Positions 19,889 through 29,463 of a stretch of DNA of 64,000 nt are shown here, one piece after another (positions within the stretch are counted from its first letter, which is position 1; each line of letters opens with the position of its first letter). The stretch is from Shewanella sediminis HAW-EB3 (GTDB lineage Bacteria > Pseudomonadota > Gammaproteobacteria > Enterobacterales > Shewanellaceae). The DNA is taken from assembly GCF_000018025.1 (NCBI RefSeq), contig NC_009831.1:4650001-4714000 (forward strand), written 5' to 3'. The position numbers were made by a program, and so were the translations under genes. Below the pieces are notes generated by a model. It saw only the letters and a program-made list of their open reading frames with translations. It did no database searches and was not told the origin of the DNA.

Positions 19889-20656
19889 CTAACGATACTT
19901 AGAGATGATCTGTTCATATAGATTATTGCCATCACCAATAAATTCACTCTTTATCTCATCGATAGACAGCTGTAGCTTATTGACTAGCTCAGGATCCGTA
20001 TCTTTACTGAAAGCAAAATAGAGCTCACTCTCCTGAAGGGTAAAAACAGACTTGAATAAACTAGGGTCTAAACCAGCATTATGAATATTCCAATTGGCCA
20101 CATTCTCTTCATAGGCCCATAGTTGAATACGGCCCTTATTTAGCATCTTGAGCAGAGAGTATGCACTATTTGCCCGCTTAATATGTTTCGCTGGCACTCC
20201 AAAAGATAACAGGAGTTGCTCGCCAATATCGTCCTTTATCCCGCCTATGCTGTAGTTCGACAGCTCATCTATCGAATGAATATTGATCTCACTCTCAGCC
20301 CTTGCAAACAGCACTACCCGGGTTTCAACGATAGGTCCGACCCAGTGAAATGAGTCTTCACGAAGCTGGGTGCGAGTCGTTGAAAAAAGTACCCGGTCAG
20401 GGCCCGCTAAGGCCATCTTATAGGCTCTGGGCCAAGGTAAAAGCTGAATATTCTCTCTGGGGAGCCCTTCACCAACTCTGGCTAAGGCTGCACGCAGCAG
20501 ATCCACCGCAATCCCTTTTAACTCTCCCTCTTCCTGATAGTTATATGGCGGGTAGGATTCAGTTAAATACTCGAGCTCAGACAAGCTGCTGGCCCGCGCA
20601 TTAAAGATAAGCGTTGTGATAGCTAAACATATCATCACGACCTGTTTTATCCGCAC
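19889..20656 (-). CDS. Periplasmic solute-binding protein, family 3 type
   Basis: A 255-residue protein with a signal peptide (about 1-22, ending NARA) followed by a type II periplasmic binding fold. LTESYPPYNYQEEGELKGIAVDLLRAALARVG matches the start of family 3 domains; FSTTRTQLREDSFHWVGPI and the C-terminal YFAFSKDTDPELVNKLQ fit as well. Such proteins bind amino acids or other small solutes. No ABC permease gene is adjacent, so it may feed an unlinked transporter or act as a sensor input. It starts with GTG behind a strong GAGGGGG site. It converges on the FetB-like gene. Confidence 0.82.
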   Translation of the reverse strand: MRIKQVVMICLAITTLIFNARASSLSELEYLTESYPPYNYQEEGELKGIAVDLLRAALARVGEGLPRENIQLLPWPRAYKMALAGPDRVLFSTTRTQLREDSFHWVGPIVETRVVLFARAESEINIHSIDELSNYSIGGIKDDIGEQLLLSFGVPAKHIKRANSAYSLLKMLNKGRIQLWAYEENVANWNIHNAGLDPSLFKSVFTLQESELYFAFSKDTDPELVNKLQLSIDEIKSEFIGDGNNLYEQIISKYR

Positions 20657-20884
20657 ATATACCCCCTCGAAGAATCCCTAGCTTGAGTGTAGCAAGACAA
20701 ACGAGAAGAGCAATATCTGAACAGATAAGCTTAATCACTCATTAAAGATATAAAAACACTGAATTTATCTCTAAATAGCATCCCCTACCAACAGTGTGAG
20801 TTTAAAGGCTGGAGTTACTTAGACTTTGGTAAGCTTGCTTAAACCAGTCTCGGGCTATGACGAGGTTATTTATACGATAAGTTT

Positions 20885-21334
20885 CTATACAAAGAGGGCG
20901 ATCACACTACCTATGGTGGCGGCAGCTTTAAGGTATTGTCCTGCGGTATAGGAATCATCTTCCTTCTCTTCCACTTTATCGGGGTGATCCATACCAAGTG
21001 CCCCGTAAGCAAAAGACTTTACTCCTCCGGATTGATCAGCCTTATCTTTTTCTGTTGTCCCCTTAGCACTTGCAGGGGCGACTAACTTATCGGTATCAGG
21101 TATTTGAGTGCTGCCGCTCTGAGTTTGCAGCCTTACCGATTCGGGAGAGAGGTTGACCAAACTATTCTCCGCTTTGGGATTTGCGGCTTGCCCCGTCTCT
21201 CTTTCCGTTATAGAAACGAGGCTTTTATCGGTATCAACATGAGTAGAATTTTGAGGGGTTGCATGAGTGTTCGACTGACGTTCAGGCAGATAGGCATTCT
21301 GAGAAGATGGATTACTAATACCGGTTATTATCAT
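20885..21334 (-). CDS. Conserved-looking hypothetical protein
   Basis: A 149-residue protein of unknown function. The first 100 residues are hydrophilic, rich in Ser, Thr, Asn and Gln, and probably disordered. The C-terminal part has a structured-looking segment (GGVKSFAYGALGMDHPDKVEE) followed by a hydrophobic end (LKAAATIGSVIALFV) that could be a tail anchor. An AAGG site precedes the ATG. The YGALGMD segment resembles one seen in some Shewanella and Vibrio small proteins, but I cannot name a family. It is flanked by longer non-coding stretches and appears to be monocistronic. Confidence 0.6.
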   Translation of the reverse strand: MIITGISNPSSQNAYLPERQSNTHATPQNSTHVDTDKSLVSITERETGQAANPKAENSLVNLSPESVRLQTQSGSTQIPDTDKLVAPASAKGTTEKDKADQSGGVKSFAYGALGMDHPDKVEEKEDDSYTAGQYLKAAATIGSVIALFV

Positions 21335-21486
21335 TACCTTAGCCTCACAATTTTACTACACATCTTCGACAATATAATGTAAAACGCCATACAGTAAAAC
21401 AGTCATAGGTTCAGACTAATGCTACAAATCGTATCAAGGCTAACTTGTATCAGAAGTTAATTCCCCTCCGATCCTTGCCATACCAT

Positions 21487-22251
21487 TTAAAATCGATACT
21501 CAAACTTAAGCCCAATAACTTCGAAGCTACGATCATCAAGTTCAAAATGATCCCACTGGAACCGAATATCTGATTTGGGAGATACCTTAAAATTAAACCC
21601 CACTCCTAAATATGGAGATATTCCATCTGGCTCTAGATTCTGCTTATTGCCAACTAGCAAACCAGACTCCTGCTCCCAATTGAACGCCCCGACATTGACT
21701 AATGCAGATACCCCGGAGGCCAGCTGGAATCGGTAACCCACTCTTGCTCCCCAACCTGAGTATAAGCGGCTATCTTGACTCAGCAGGTCTCGGTAGCCAT
21801 AGTCCTGTGTAGCCCACACATCCCCGGAAGCACTCCCAACGCCCCCCAGTTCGATATGATCTAAGCTCAACTGCCAAGTCGAGCTTTGCAGAGGTGAGAC
21901 AGGTACGCCTGTTAACTCTGCATCTTTTAATTTGGTCACATTGAGTTCATTAATGAGTTGGCGAACCGAATCACTCTCGAGTAGATTGTCGACTCTAGAG
22001 TCAGCCATTGAAGTAACCGACTGTTCAGAGCGGTAGGTACTGCGCTGAAAAAGTTCCCCCGCAGACACATGGTGGCAGAGTAATAAGAAGAGCAGAACGG
22101 TCAGCCAGGCTGAAGGGAATATGCGTCGCTTAGACTTAAAAACTGAGTGTTCAGCTTCCCCCTTAAACTCATTGGGGCTTGAAACGGATCGCAGACTCAA
22201 AATAGACAGGGCCGATGGAATATTAACGTCATTTGGATTATCGATGAGCAT
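21487..22251 (-). CDS. Outer-membrane beta-barrel-like protein with long N-terminal leader
   Basis: From the ATG at 22251, which has a GAGGAG site at good spacing, the protein is 254 residues. The hydrophobic export segment (FPSAWLTVLLFLLLCHHVSAGE) begins only after about 45 polar residues, which is long for a signal peptide. The mature part has alternating strands (GWGARVGYRFQLASGVSALVNVG, DIRFQWDHFE) and ends in YRF, the C-terminal phenylalanine typical of beta-barrels. The family looks OmpA-like or related to small barrels of unknown role. It lies downstream of glnE, in the same direction, behind a strong hairpin. Confidence 0.65.
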   Translation of the reverse strand: MLIDNPNDVNIPSALSILSLRSVSSPNEFKGEAEHSVFKSKRRIFPSAWLTVLLFLLLCHHVSAGELFQRSTYRSEQSVTSMADSRVDNLLESDSVRQLINELNVTKLKDAELTGVPVSPLQSSTWQLSLDHIELGGVGSASGDVWATQDYGYRDLLSQDSRLYSGWGARVGYRFQLASGVSALVNVGAFNWEQESGLLVGNKQNLEPDGISPYLGVGFNFKVSPKSDIRFQWDHFELDDRSFEVIGLKFEYRF

Positions 22252-22378
22252 CTTCATCACTCCTCAACTAAAGACTTGTACAAATAATAAGCAATAGTCG
22301 GGCCAGCCAAACACGGTGATGATAAGTATCAACTGCTTAAGGAGGAGTCAGGAGTTAGGTCAAAGGCAACGCCAAATT

Positions 22379-22411
22379 CTTGCCACAAACTGCGATGCAG
22401 TTTGCGACAAG
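22379..22411 (-). terminator. Hairpin after glnE
   Basis: A 15-base stem with two imperfect pairs (CTTGCCACAAACTGC against GCAGTTTGCGACAAG) and a 3-base loop lies 20 bases after the glnE stop. It has no T run on the minus strand, so it may be a weak terminator or a transcript-processing element. Confidence 0.55.
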
Positions 22412-22430
22412 CAAGAAAGATAAACCGCTC

Positions 22431-25295
22431 CTAGAACTCGAGTACGTTTTGATAAATTTCAATCACCCGCTGCGCATGTAGCTCCACCAGCTCCAAAGCG
22501 AGCTGTCCGGGCTTTTGTTGCAATGTCAGCCTGTGGTTCTCATCACGCAAAAACAGATACGCCTGAATTAACTCCTGAGCATCGAGTTGAGGCAATAGGG
22601 CTAACTCTCCGAGAGTCGAGAAGATTCTGATGTTATCAGACCAGATACTGAGTTCACTGTGCTCATTGGCATTAGCCAGCACCAGGTATTGAGCGATAAA
22701 CTCAATATCTGCGATCCCGCCAGCACTCTGTTTAAGATCGAACATATCCGGGCTAACCTTAAGCAGATGCTCTCGCATCTTCAAACGCATCTCTCTCACC
22801 TCCTGAGCCAGAGTCTCCTTCTCTCTATGTAACTGTAAAACCTCGGAGCGTAGCGTACTAAAACGGCTGGATAACGCATTATCTCCAAACATAAACCTAG
22901 CTCTCACTAAGGCTTGATGCTCCCATGTCCATGCTTCTTCACGCTGATATTGACCGAAATGCTCTATCTCGCTCACTAGCAGACCCGAAGCACCGGACGG
23001 CCTGAGGCGCATATCTACTTCATAAAGCTCACCTGAATTCGTTCGGGTTGAAAACAGGTGTAGGATCCTTTGCGCCAACTTGAGATAAAAATGGCCAACC
23101 TCTATCGGACGTTCGCCATTAGTCTCTGTATTCTCCGGAAAACGTTCTCGGGAGTAACTGTGCAGGAAGACCAAATCAAGATCTGACCCGTAACCCAGCT
23201 CAATCCCACCAGCTTTACCGTAGCCGATAACCGCAAAACCCATATCCCCCTCATCGAGATGAGTAGGAACGCCATGGCGGGAACTGACCTGTAACCAGGC
23301 TTGCATCACCACCTGCTCAATTATCGCTTCTGCCAGCAAGGTCAAATGGTTGCTCACCTGACTCACAGGTAATACTCCGGTCACGTCAGCCGCGGCAATT
23401 TTCAATTGCTGCGATAGTTTAAACTGTCTCAGCCCCTCCATCTGCTGCTCCATATCCTCTTCCGGCACACGCAACAGGTATTGACGCAGCTCACTGCCAT
23501 AATCATCTAATGAGGTCGTATCATAGAGTTGAGCCGGATCGATCAACTCATCGAGCAACATGGGAAATTTTGCCAGCTGAGCCGAAATCCATGGGCTGGC
23601 ACAACATAAACTCACCAGCTGTTGACGTGCGCCGGGATTCTCATACAAGAGTTCAAGATAGGTCGTGCGGGTCAGGATCTGATCCAATACCTTAGACACA
23701 GGCTCAAAGGCTTTGGAGGGAGACACCAGCGGAGTTAACTCACGCAAGAGCCAGGGCATCAATTTATCTAAGGTATCCCGGCCGCGAGGTCCAATGGAAC
23801 GCTTCGCAATGGTATCGCGCCATGATTTCAGCATGGGCCAGAGATCCGGGTCTTCGATAGACTGCTCACTAATGAGCGCTTGTGCATGCTCATCCTCTTG
23901 CACACTCCAGAGCTGCTGCGTCCACAACTGTGATGACTCATCCTGCTCATTACCCCCGACCGTATCATTAAAGTGTCGATGGATCTTGCTCATGGCAGAC
24001 TCGATATGCGTTCTTAGCTCGGCTTCTGAAGCCATTCCCATGCAGTGACACAATCGATACCAATCCAGACCATTATCGGGCAAGGTCTGAGTCTGTCGGT
24101 CGCCTATGGCCTGGAGTAAGTTTTCCACTCGCCTCAATAACAGGTAACTCTGCTTGAGATCATCGACAGCCAAATATTCAAGCTGTCCTAAGGTATACAG
24201 GGTATCGATAGCGGCAAACAGACTTTGCTGACGCAATGAAGGCTCCCGTCCCCCACGGATAAGCTGGAAACTCTGCACCACGAATTCGACTTCCCGGATC
24301 CCGCCGGCACCCAGCTTTATATTATCGGTAAGCTTACGTCGCCTGACCTCTTGGGTGATTAACTGCTTCATTTTACGCAGAGATTCAATAGCCGAAAAAT
24401 CGATATAGCGGCGATAAACAAATGGCCTCAGCATAGAGTGCAGCTCATCAGAAAATGCAGTCCAAGGACCCAACGCACGCGCCTTCACCATGGCATAACG
24501 TTCCCAGTCGCGACCCTGCTCCTGATAATAATCTTCCAGAGCACTGAAGCTGACCACCAGAGGGCCACTCTCTCCATAGGGGCGAAGTCGCATATCGACA
24601 CGGTAGACAAAACCATCCACAGTAACCTGATGGAGCAGATTCACCAGACGCTGGCCCATTTTAATAAAGAACTGTTGATTATCCAAGGCGCGGCGGCCAC
24701 CTTGTGTCTCTCCGTGCTCAGGGAAGGTAAAGATAAGATCGATGTCTGAAGAAAAATTGAGTTCACGTCCCCCCAGCTTACCCATTCCGATAACCATCAA
24801 GGGTTGAGGATTTCCCTCACGGTCACAAGGCGTTCCGTATTGCTGACAGAGCTCACGGTAGAGCCAGTCACGTCCGGCAATGATCAGCGCCTCAGACAGG
24901 GCAGAGAGATCGAGCAGCGAGTCTTCGAGGCTCACATATCCGAAAAAGTCTCGCCAGGCCAGTCGCACCATCAACCGATTTCGATAGCACCTTAAAATGG
25001 CTTTCGCTTCATCTTCGCTACGGCAAGGCTCCATGAGTTCATGCAGCTCTCTATCGAAACTTAGCCTTTCAACCTTAACTAACTGCCCATCGAATAGGGC
25101 GGGGATCCAGTCAGGATGTCGGCATAATTGCTCCGCGATAAAATCACTCACCCCCATGATCCGGTAAAGCTCATCGCAATGCTTCTTATCTATTAAGGTC
25201 GAGAGCTCAGGCCACGCTTCATTTAACCTTTGCCAGTAACGATCCGCAACGTCAGTGATAATGGCGGGTAACGACTTGTTACTGATATTTTCCAT
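22431..25295 (-). CDS. glnE: Bifunctional glutamine synthetase adenylyltransferase/deadenylase
   Basis: A 954-residue protein with two nucleotidyltransferase halves. The N-terminal half has [20 protein letters not shown] and the C-terminal half [20 protein letters not shown]; both keep the catalytic SDxDL aspartates. GlnE adenylylates glutamine synthetase and removes the AMP again, under control of PII. Length is normal. I chose the ATG at 25295 (MENISNKS) over an in-frame TTG at 25316. The upstream region holds a perfect palindrome that overlaps a likely -35 element. In E. coli ygiF is next to glnE; here a 7.5-kb block lies between them. Confidence 0.95.
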
Positions 25296-25340
25296 GGTAA
25301 TAATAATCCCTAACAATTATGGCAATCGACTTATTATCAA

Positions 25341-25361
25341 TTAAGACATATTATGTCTTAA
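25341..25361. promoter_or_regulatory. 21-bp perfect palindrome, GACATA-T-TATGTC core
   Basis: The 13-base core GACATATTATGTC is at 25345-25357 and is extended on each side by TTAA to give a perfect 21-base palindrome centred at 25351. The same core occurs twice at the DUF2170 promoter (29405-29417 and 29439-29451). It lies between divergent glnE and the lipoprotein gene at 25521. On the minus strand it overlaps a possible glnE promoter (TTAAGA, 17 bases, GATAAT). Which gene it controls is open. Confidence 0.75.
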
Positions 25362-25520
25362 CTGTGACTAGCGTGTAACGACCAAGATTTAATCTAGTCA
25401 CCGAACTGAGTTTAAACAAAAAAAATTACTTTTTATTTCAAAGTAAGGGTTACTATAACCTAATGAAATACTAAGCTGATGATATTTTATCAGCCTCTAC
25501 CGAATATAAATGGAGAAAAT

Positions 25521-26480
25521 ATGGCAGCGATGTTCATACGTGTTCTCACTCTTACATTGCTTTTAACCTTAGTGGGTTGCGGTGATGACAGGCCCGATCG
25601 CATTGCGCAATACCAGCAATTGGCGGGTCAGAGAATAGATTCACTCAATCAGATGCTCGATAGCGGTCAGATCCGTAATGCCACCCTGCTTAAGCAATAC
25701 ACTGGTATTCTGGCAAAACAACAAACTGAACTGGCTCCCCTGCTCGATGAGCTGGCAAAAGATGCAACCACTAAAGGGCCTATGTTTACCTCTTTAGTGC
25801 GTCGTGTTCGCGAGCTTGGTGATGCAGGCAACTACATCGATCTCGATCAGCAGCTGGCAGAAGCTGAAAACATCTATCAAGCCGCCGATCCCAGTCTCTA
25901 TAACGACATGCTGTCAGATCCACTCAACGTCGTCGCCGATATGTCAAATGGTGCGCTGGCCCGAGTCAACTCCATCAGTCGTGAGGCTGCGGCTCTCGCC
26001 AATGGCTCCGAAGATTTTGGTGCGGGTAGCCAATTAGTCGGTAATCCGGGCTACGGCAGCTGGCAAACAGGCTCAAATGGCATGTCATTCTGGGCCTGGT
26101 ATGGCATGTACTCCATGTTTTCCAATGTGATGCGCGGCCCTATTGGCTACGATCGCTGGTCCAGCCGAAGAAACTACAGTTACTACAATGATGTAGGGCG
26201 TTACCGTTACACCTCTCCTAAACAGGCGAGTGCACAGAACAAAACCTTCGAGCGAACCAAGAAACAGTTCAACTCACAGGGGAAGAAATTCGACAGCCCC
26301 TATGCCAAATCACGCACGGGCTCAACCAGCTTATCGCGTCAAAGCACGAGTACACCCAAGGCGAGTTCGACAGGTACTCGCAGTAAAAGTGGCAGCAAGT
26401 TCCGTTCTAACTACTCTAAGAACAGTAACTTCCGTAATTCTAACAGTCGCACTACTCGCGGTGTACGCCGAGGCAAATAG
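25521..26480 (+). CDS. Lipoprotein with basic low-complexity tail
   Basis: From the ATG at 25521 (GGAG site 7 bases before it) the protein is 319 residues; an in-frame ATG at 25479 lacks a site. The lipobox LTLVGC is at about residues 15-20. The middle is helical with charged repeats (residues 25-150), followed by a Tyr/Trp/Gly-rich segment (SFWAWYGMYSMFSNVMRGPIG is its core). The last 90 residues are mostly Ser, Thr, Asn, Lys and Arg. I do not recognise a family. It lies 13 bases before the DUF350 gene, so it is part of that operon. The basic tail could contact membranes, cell wall or polyamine-modified partners; this is speculation. Confidence 0.75.
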   Translation: MAAMFIRVLTLTLLLTLVGCGDDRPDRIAQYQQLAGQRIDSLNQMLDSGQIRNATLLKQYTGILAKQQTELAPLLDELAKDATTKGPMFTSLVRRVRELGDAGNYIDLDQQLAEAENIYQAADPSLYNDMLSDPLNVVADMSNGALARVNSISREAAALANGSEDFGAGSQLVGNPGYGSWQTGSNGMSFWAWYGMYSMFSNVMRGPIGYDRWSSRRNYSYYNDVGRYRYTSPKQASAQNKTFERTKKQFNSQGKKFDSPYAKSRTGSTSLSRQSTSTPKASSTGTRSKSGSKFRSNYSKNSNFRNSNSRTTRGVRRGK

Positions 26481-26493
26481 ATAAGGACATACC

Positions 26494-27393
26494 ATGACAT
26501 TTTTTCAAAACTTCGGCATCACAACAGATCTAGCCATTATATTAGTGATCGATCTGACTATCGCCATTATTCTTTTAACCTTGATGCGCTACCTTCAGGG
26601 CTGGACAGCCAAGGTAGATAGCCGCATAGAACTGGCAGAGAAAGATAATTTTGCCTTCGGGATCAGTACCGCCGGCGCCATTGCAGGATTAGGTATCGTG
26701 CTCACCGGAGCCATCTCAGGTGAAGCCGCAGACTCCTATATTGTTGAGGCTATCGGCATGAGTGTTTATGGACTATTTGGCTTACTACTGATTAAGCTAG
26801 GTAGGTACTTTCACGATAAGGTTGCCCTGAATGAGCTCAATAAAAACGAGCAGATCCTCAAAGGGAATATCTCGGTTGCGATTGTCGATGCCTGCGCTGC
26901 AATTGCCACAGCCATCATCATACGTGCAGTATTGGTCTGGGCCGAAGACCTGACCCTTGATACCTTCATAGCCATCTTCAGTGCCTTTGCCATTTCACAG
27001 CTAATGTTGGTACTGCTAACCCGCTTTCGCGAATTTCGCTACGCCAAACGAAATCAAGATGCCTCGATGCAAGATGCACTTGTTCAAGGCCACACCGCGG
27101 TAGCTATCCGTCATAGTGGCTACATGTTGGCCATGGCGCTGAGCTTCAACGCTGCCAGCCATTTCATCATCTATAACCCTCAAGCCTATATCGCCAATCT
27201 TGTGGGCTGGTTCATCTTCTCAATCATTATGTTAGTCACTCTCTCTGTACTGATTAAGATAGTGAAAAAGCTGGTGTTATCTAAAATACATCTAGCTCAG
27301 GAGGTCGAGCAGCAACACAATATCGGTATCGCTACCGTGGAGCTGGCAATTAGTGTAGCTGTAGCCCTTATTCTAACGAGCCTAATGTACTAG
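26494..27393 (+). CDS. Inner-membrane protein with two DUF350 domains (YjfL-like)
   Basis: A 299-residue membrane protein with about 8 hydrophobic segments. It looks like two tandem copies of the roughly 130-residue DUF350 domain (UPF0719): FGISTAGAIAGLGIVLTGAI near residue 52 and GHTAVAIRHSGYMLAMALSF near residue 202 occupy equivalent positions, and each half ends in a VAI- or GIA-starting helix. E. coli YjfL is a single-domain member next to yjfI, yjfJ and yjfK. The function is unknown. An AAGGA site precedes the ATG, 13 bases after the lipoprotein gene. A hairpin with a T-rich tail follows, before the aminopropyltransferase gene. Confidence 0.88.
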   Translation: MTFFQNFGITTDLAIILVIDLTIAIILLTLMRYLQGWTAKVDSRIELAEKDNFAFGISTAGAIAGLGIVLTGAISGEAADSYIVEAIGMSVYGLFGLLLIKLGRYFHDKVALNELNKNEQILKGNISVAIVDACAAIATAIIIRAVLVWAEDLTLDTFIAIFSAFAISQLMLVLLTRFREFRYAKRNQDASMQDALVQGHTAVAIRHSGYMLAMALSFNAASHFIIYNPQAYIANLVGWFIFSIIMLVTLSVLIKIVKKLVLSKIHLAQEVEQQHNIGIATVELAISVAVALILTSLMY

Positions 27394-27422
27394 CCCAGAA
27401 TTTTTGTAGGAACACATAAAAT

Positions 27423-27454
27423 ACGGTTAATCATTTGATTAGCCGTTTTATTTT
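27423..27454 (+). terminator. Hairpin with T-rich tail between DUF350 and aminopropyltransferase genes
   Basis: ACGGTTAATC/GATTAGCCGT form a 10-base stem with one G-T pair and an ATTT loop, followed by TTTTATTTTA. It starts 30 bases after the DUF350 stop and 60 bases before the next GTG. It probably ends or weakens the two-gene transcript. Confidence 0.75.
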
Positions 27455-27483
27455 ATCCGCAAGCGTTTGACTGTGAGATACGA

Positions 27484-29271
27484 GTGAGTGAAGTGACGAG
27501 TTCCAAACTAACCCAACCTGAAGAAAGCCTGCCTGATGTGAAGGATCTATCCCCTGCACTAGGCACAAATACCATAGGCAGAGAACGAAAGTTAAGCTGG
27601 TTCGACGACACCTTGCTACTCGGCATAATGGCCGTATTAGCAGGCTGTGGCTTGATCTATGAATACCTTCTCTCTCACTATGCGGGTCGAATTCTGGGAG
27701 CATTAGAAGCTGCTATTTATACCATGATAGGCCTGATGATCGTCTCCATGGGAGTCGGTGCCTTTGCCGCCAGGAAAATACGTTGTGCCTTTACCGGTTT
27801 TGCCGTTCTGGAGCTCAGCGTCGCCCTGTGCGGCTCCCTGGCGATACTCATCACCGCCGCGATTATCGGTTTCGGTCAGCAACTACCACTCATTATCGCC
27901 AGCACGTTAGGCCTGCCGCCAGATCAGCTACCCGAAGGTGGCTTTATCGGCTTGCTTCAGCACCTGAGTGAATACCTGCCTTACTTCTGGGGCGTATTGC
28001 TCGGCTTGATGATAGGTATGGAGATCCCGCTCATTGCGCGTGTAAGACAGTCTTTATGTGATGAACACCTGATGCACAATGCTGGCACCATCTATGGCGC
28101 CGATTACATTGGTGCGGGTATCGGTGCTGCCATCTGGGTCAGCTTCATGTTAGCTATCGACATCCAGCTGGCTGCCGCCTTAACAGCCAGCTTTAATCTC
28201 TTGGCCGGCTTTATCTTTATCTGGCGCTTCTGGGATCGAATTAGATTTGTTAAAACCCTACTTGTAGGCCATTTTATCGCCAGTGGCATTCTGTTGATGT
28301 TGGCCTGGCATGGCCCGGGCTGGGAGCAAAACTTTAATAACCTGCTCTATAAAGATGAAGTGATCTACGCCAAATCTACTCGCTTCCAACAACTGACATT
28401 TACCGAGAGGCTCAGAGGCAGCGGCCTGGAACCGGTGTACTCTCTGTATATCAATGGAAGGTTGCAGTTCTCCAGTCAGGATGAGCATATCTATCATGCG
28501 TTTTTAGTCCATCCGACACTGGAAGCCAGCGCACGTCATAATAAGGTATTAATCATAGGTGGAGGCGACGGTTTAGGGCTAAAACAGGTACTAAAATGGC
28601 AGCCTGAGCAGGTCACCCTGATGGATCTGGACCGGGATCTTCTCGAGCTATTTACCTCTCATGATGCAGACATGCCCACTCGATTAAGTCAGACCCTGCT
28701 AAAACTGAACGGTGACGCACTCAATGATCCCAGAGTCGAGGTCGTTGTCGACGATGCCTTTAACGGAGTCGATAAGCTGCTGAAGAGGGGCGACAGGTAT
28801 GATGCCATCATCGTCGACTTGCCCGATCCCAGCCATCCAGATCTCAACAAGCTATACTCAGATCTTTTTTATAAGAAACTGAAGGAACTCTTAAGCAGTG
28901 ATGGTGCTCTAACGGTACAGTCGACCTCGCCTTATCATGCCCCTAAGGCCTTTATATCCGTCGGGAAAACGTTAGCACTGGCAGGCTTCAATGTCAGCCA
29001 ATACCATCACAATGTACCCAGTTTTGGTGAATGGGGTTGGAGCATAGCCACAGCATCGGGCAAGAGTGCTAAAAACAGATTAAGCGATATTGAACACCTA
29101 TCCATAGAAGACGATTGGTTAACACCAGGACTCATTAAAGGGTCATTTGAGTTCCCGGGCAACTTCTATCAGGATATGGATAAGATCGAGCCCAACCGCA
29201 TAGGCTCTATGCAACTGTACCAATATCACCAAAAGGCATGGACAGAAAATCAAGGCGTCACACTTTTCTGA
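27484..29271 (+). CDS. Membrane-anchored aminopropyltransferase (spermidine synthase-like)
   Basis: A 595-residue protein. Residues 40 to about 265 form 7 or 8 membrane segments (LLLGIMAVLAGCGLIYEYLLSHYAG onward), and the rest is a spermidine-synthase fold. The decarboxy-AdoMet-binding motif GGGDGLGLK is at about 358-366, and VDLPDPSHPDLNKLYS carries the catalytic aspartates. YDAIIVDLPDP matches the family closely. It should transfer an aminopropyl group to a polyamine or related amine at the membrane. It starts with GTG. The neighbours (DUF350, PspA, DUF2170, DUF2491, K+ channel) suggest a membrane-stress role. The exact substrate is unknown. Confidence 0.88.
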   Translation: MSEVTSSKLTQPEESLPDVKDLSPALGTNTIGRERKLSWFDDTLLLGIMAVLAGCGLIYEYLLSHYAGRILGALEAAIYTMIGLMIVSMGVGAFAARKIRCAFTGFAVLELSVALCGSLAILITAAIIGFGQQLPLIIASTLGLPPDQLPEGGFIGLLQHLSEYLPYFWGVLLGLMIGMEIPLIARVRQSLCDEHLMHNAGTIYGADYIGAGIGAAIWVSFMLAIDIQLAAALTASFNLLAGFIFIWRFWDRIRFVKTLLVGHFIASGILLMLAWHGPGWEQNFNNLLYKDEVIYAKSTRFQQLTFTERLRGSGLEPVYSLYINGRLQFSSQDEHIYHAFLVHPTLEASARHNKVLIIGGGDGLGLKQVLKWQPEQVTLMDLDRDLLELFTSHDADMPTRLSQTLLKLNGDALNDPRVEVVVDDAFNGVDKLLKRGDRYDAIIVDLPDPSHPDLNKLYSDLFYKKLKELLSSDGALTVQSTSPYHAPKAFISVGKTLALAGFNVSQYHHNVPSFGEWGWSIATASGKSAKNRLSDIEHLSIEDDWLTPGLIKGSFEFPGNFYQDMDKIEPNRIGSMQLYQYHQKAWTENQGVTLF

Positions 29272-29402
29272 TATTGAAAAGGTTAAATTTGTTTAATCGA
29301 AATTGAAGGCACAGGCCATAAGCGGACTCAAGTCTTGCTTACGCCTGAATATTTGGGAACATGAACTGAATTCAGTGCATGACACTTTTCGAAAAATAGC
29401 AC

Positions 29403-29430
29403 TTGACATATTATGTCGTGATGCTATCTT
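29403..29430 (+). promoter_or_regulatory. Sigma-70 promoter of DUF2170 gene overlapping an operator
   Basis: TTGACA at 29403-29408 is a perfect -35 element. A TATCTT at 29425-29430, 16 bases later, is a plausible -10. The palindrome GACATATTATGTC at 29405-29417 overlaps the -35, so a bound regulator would block polymerase. Transcription would start near 29437, just before the second palindrome. Confidence 0.7.
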
Positions 29431-29451
29431 TAATCGCAGACATAATATGTC
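29405..29451. promoter_or_regulatory. Two GACATA-W-TATGTC palindromes (operators)
   Basis: GACATATTATGTC at 29405-29417 and GACATAATATGTC at 29439-29451 are both perfect 13-base palindromes, with centres 34 bases apart. One overlaps the -35 and the other follows the expected transcript start, as in a repressed promoter. Their core equals that of the palindrome at 25345-25357. The regulator is not identified. Confidence 0.78.
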
Positions 29452-29463
29452 ATAAGGACAAAT

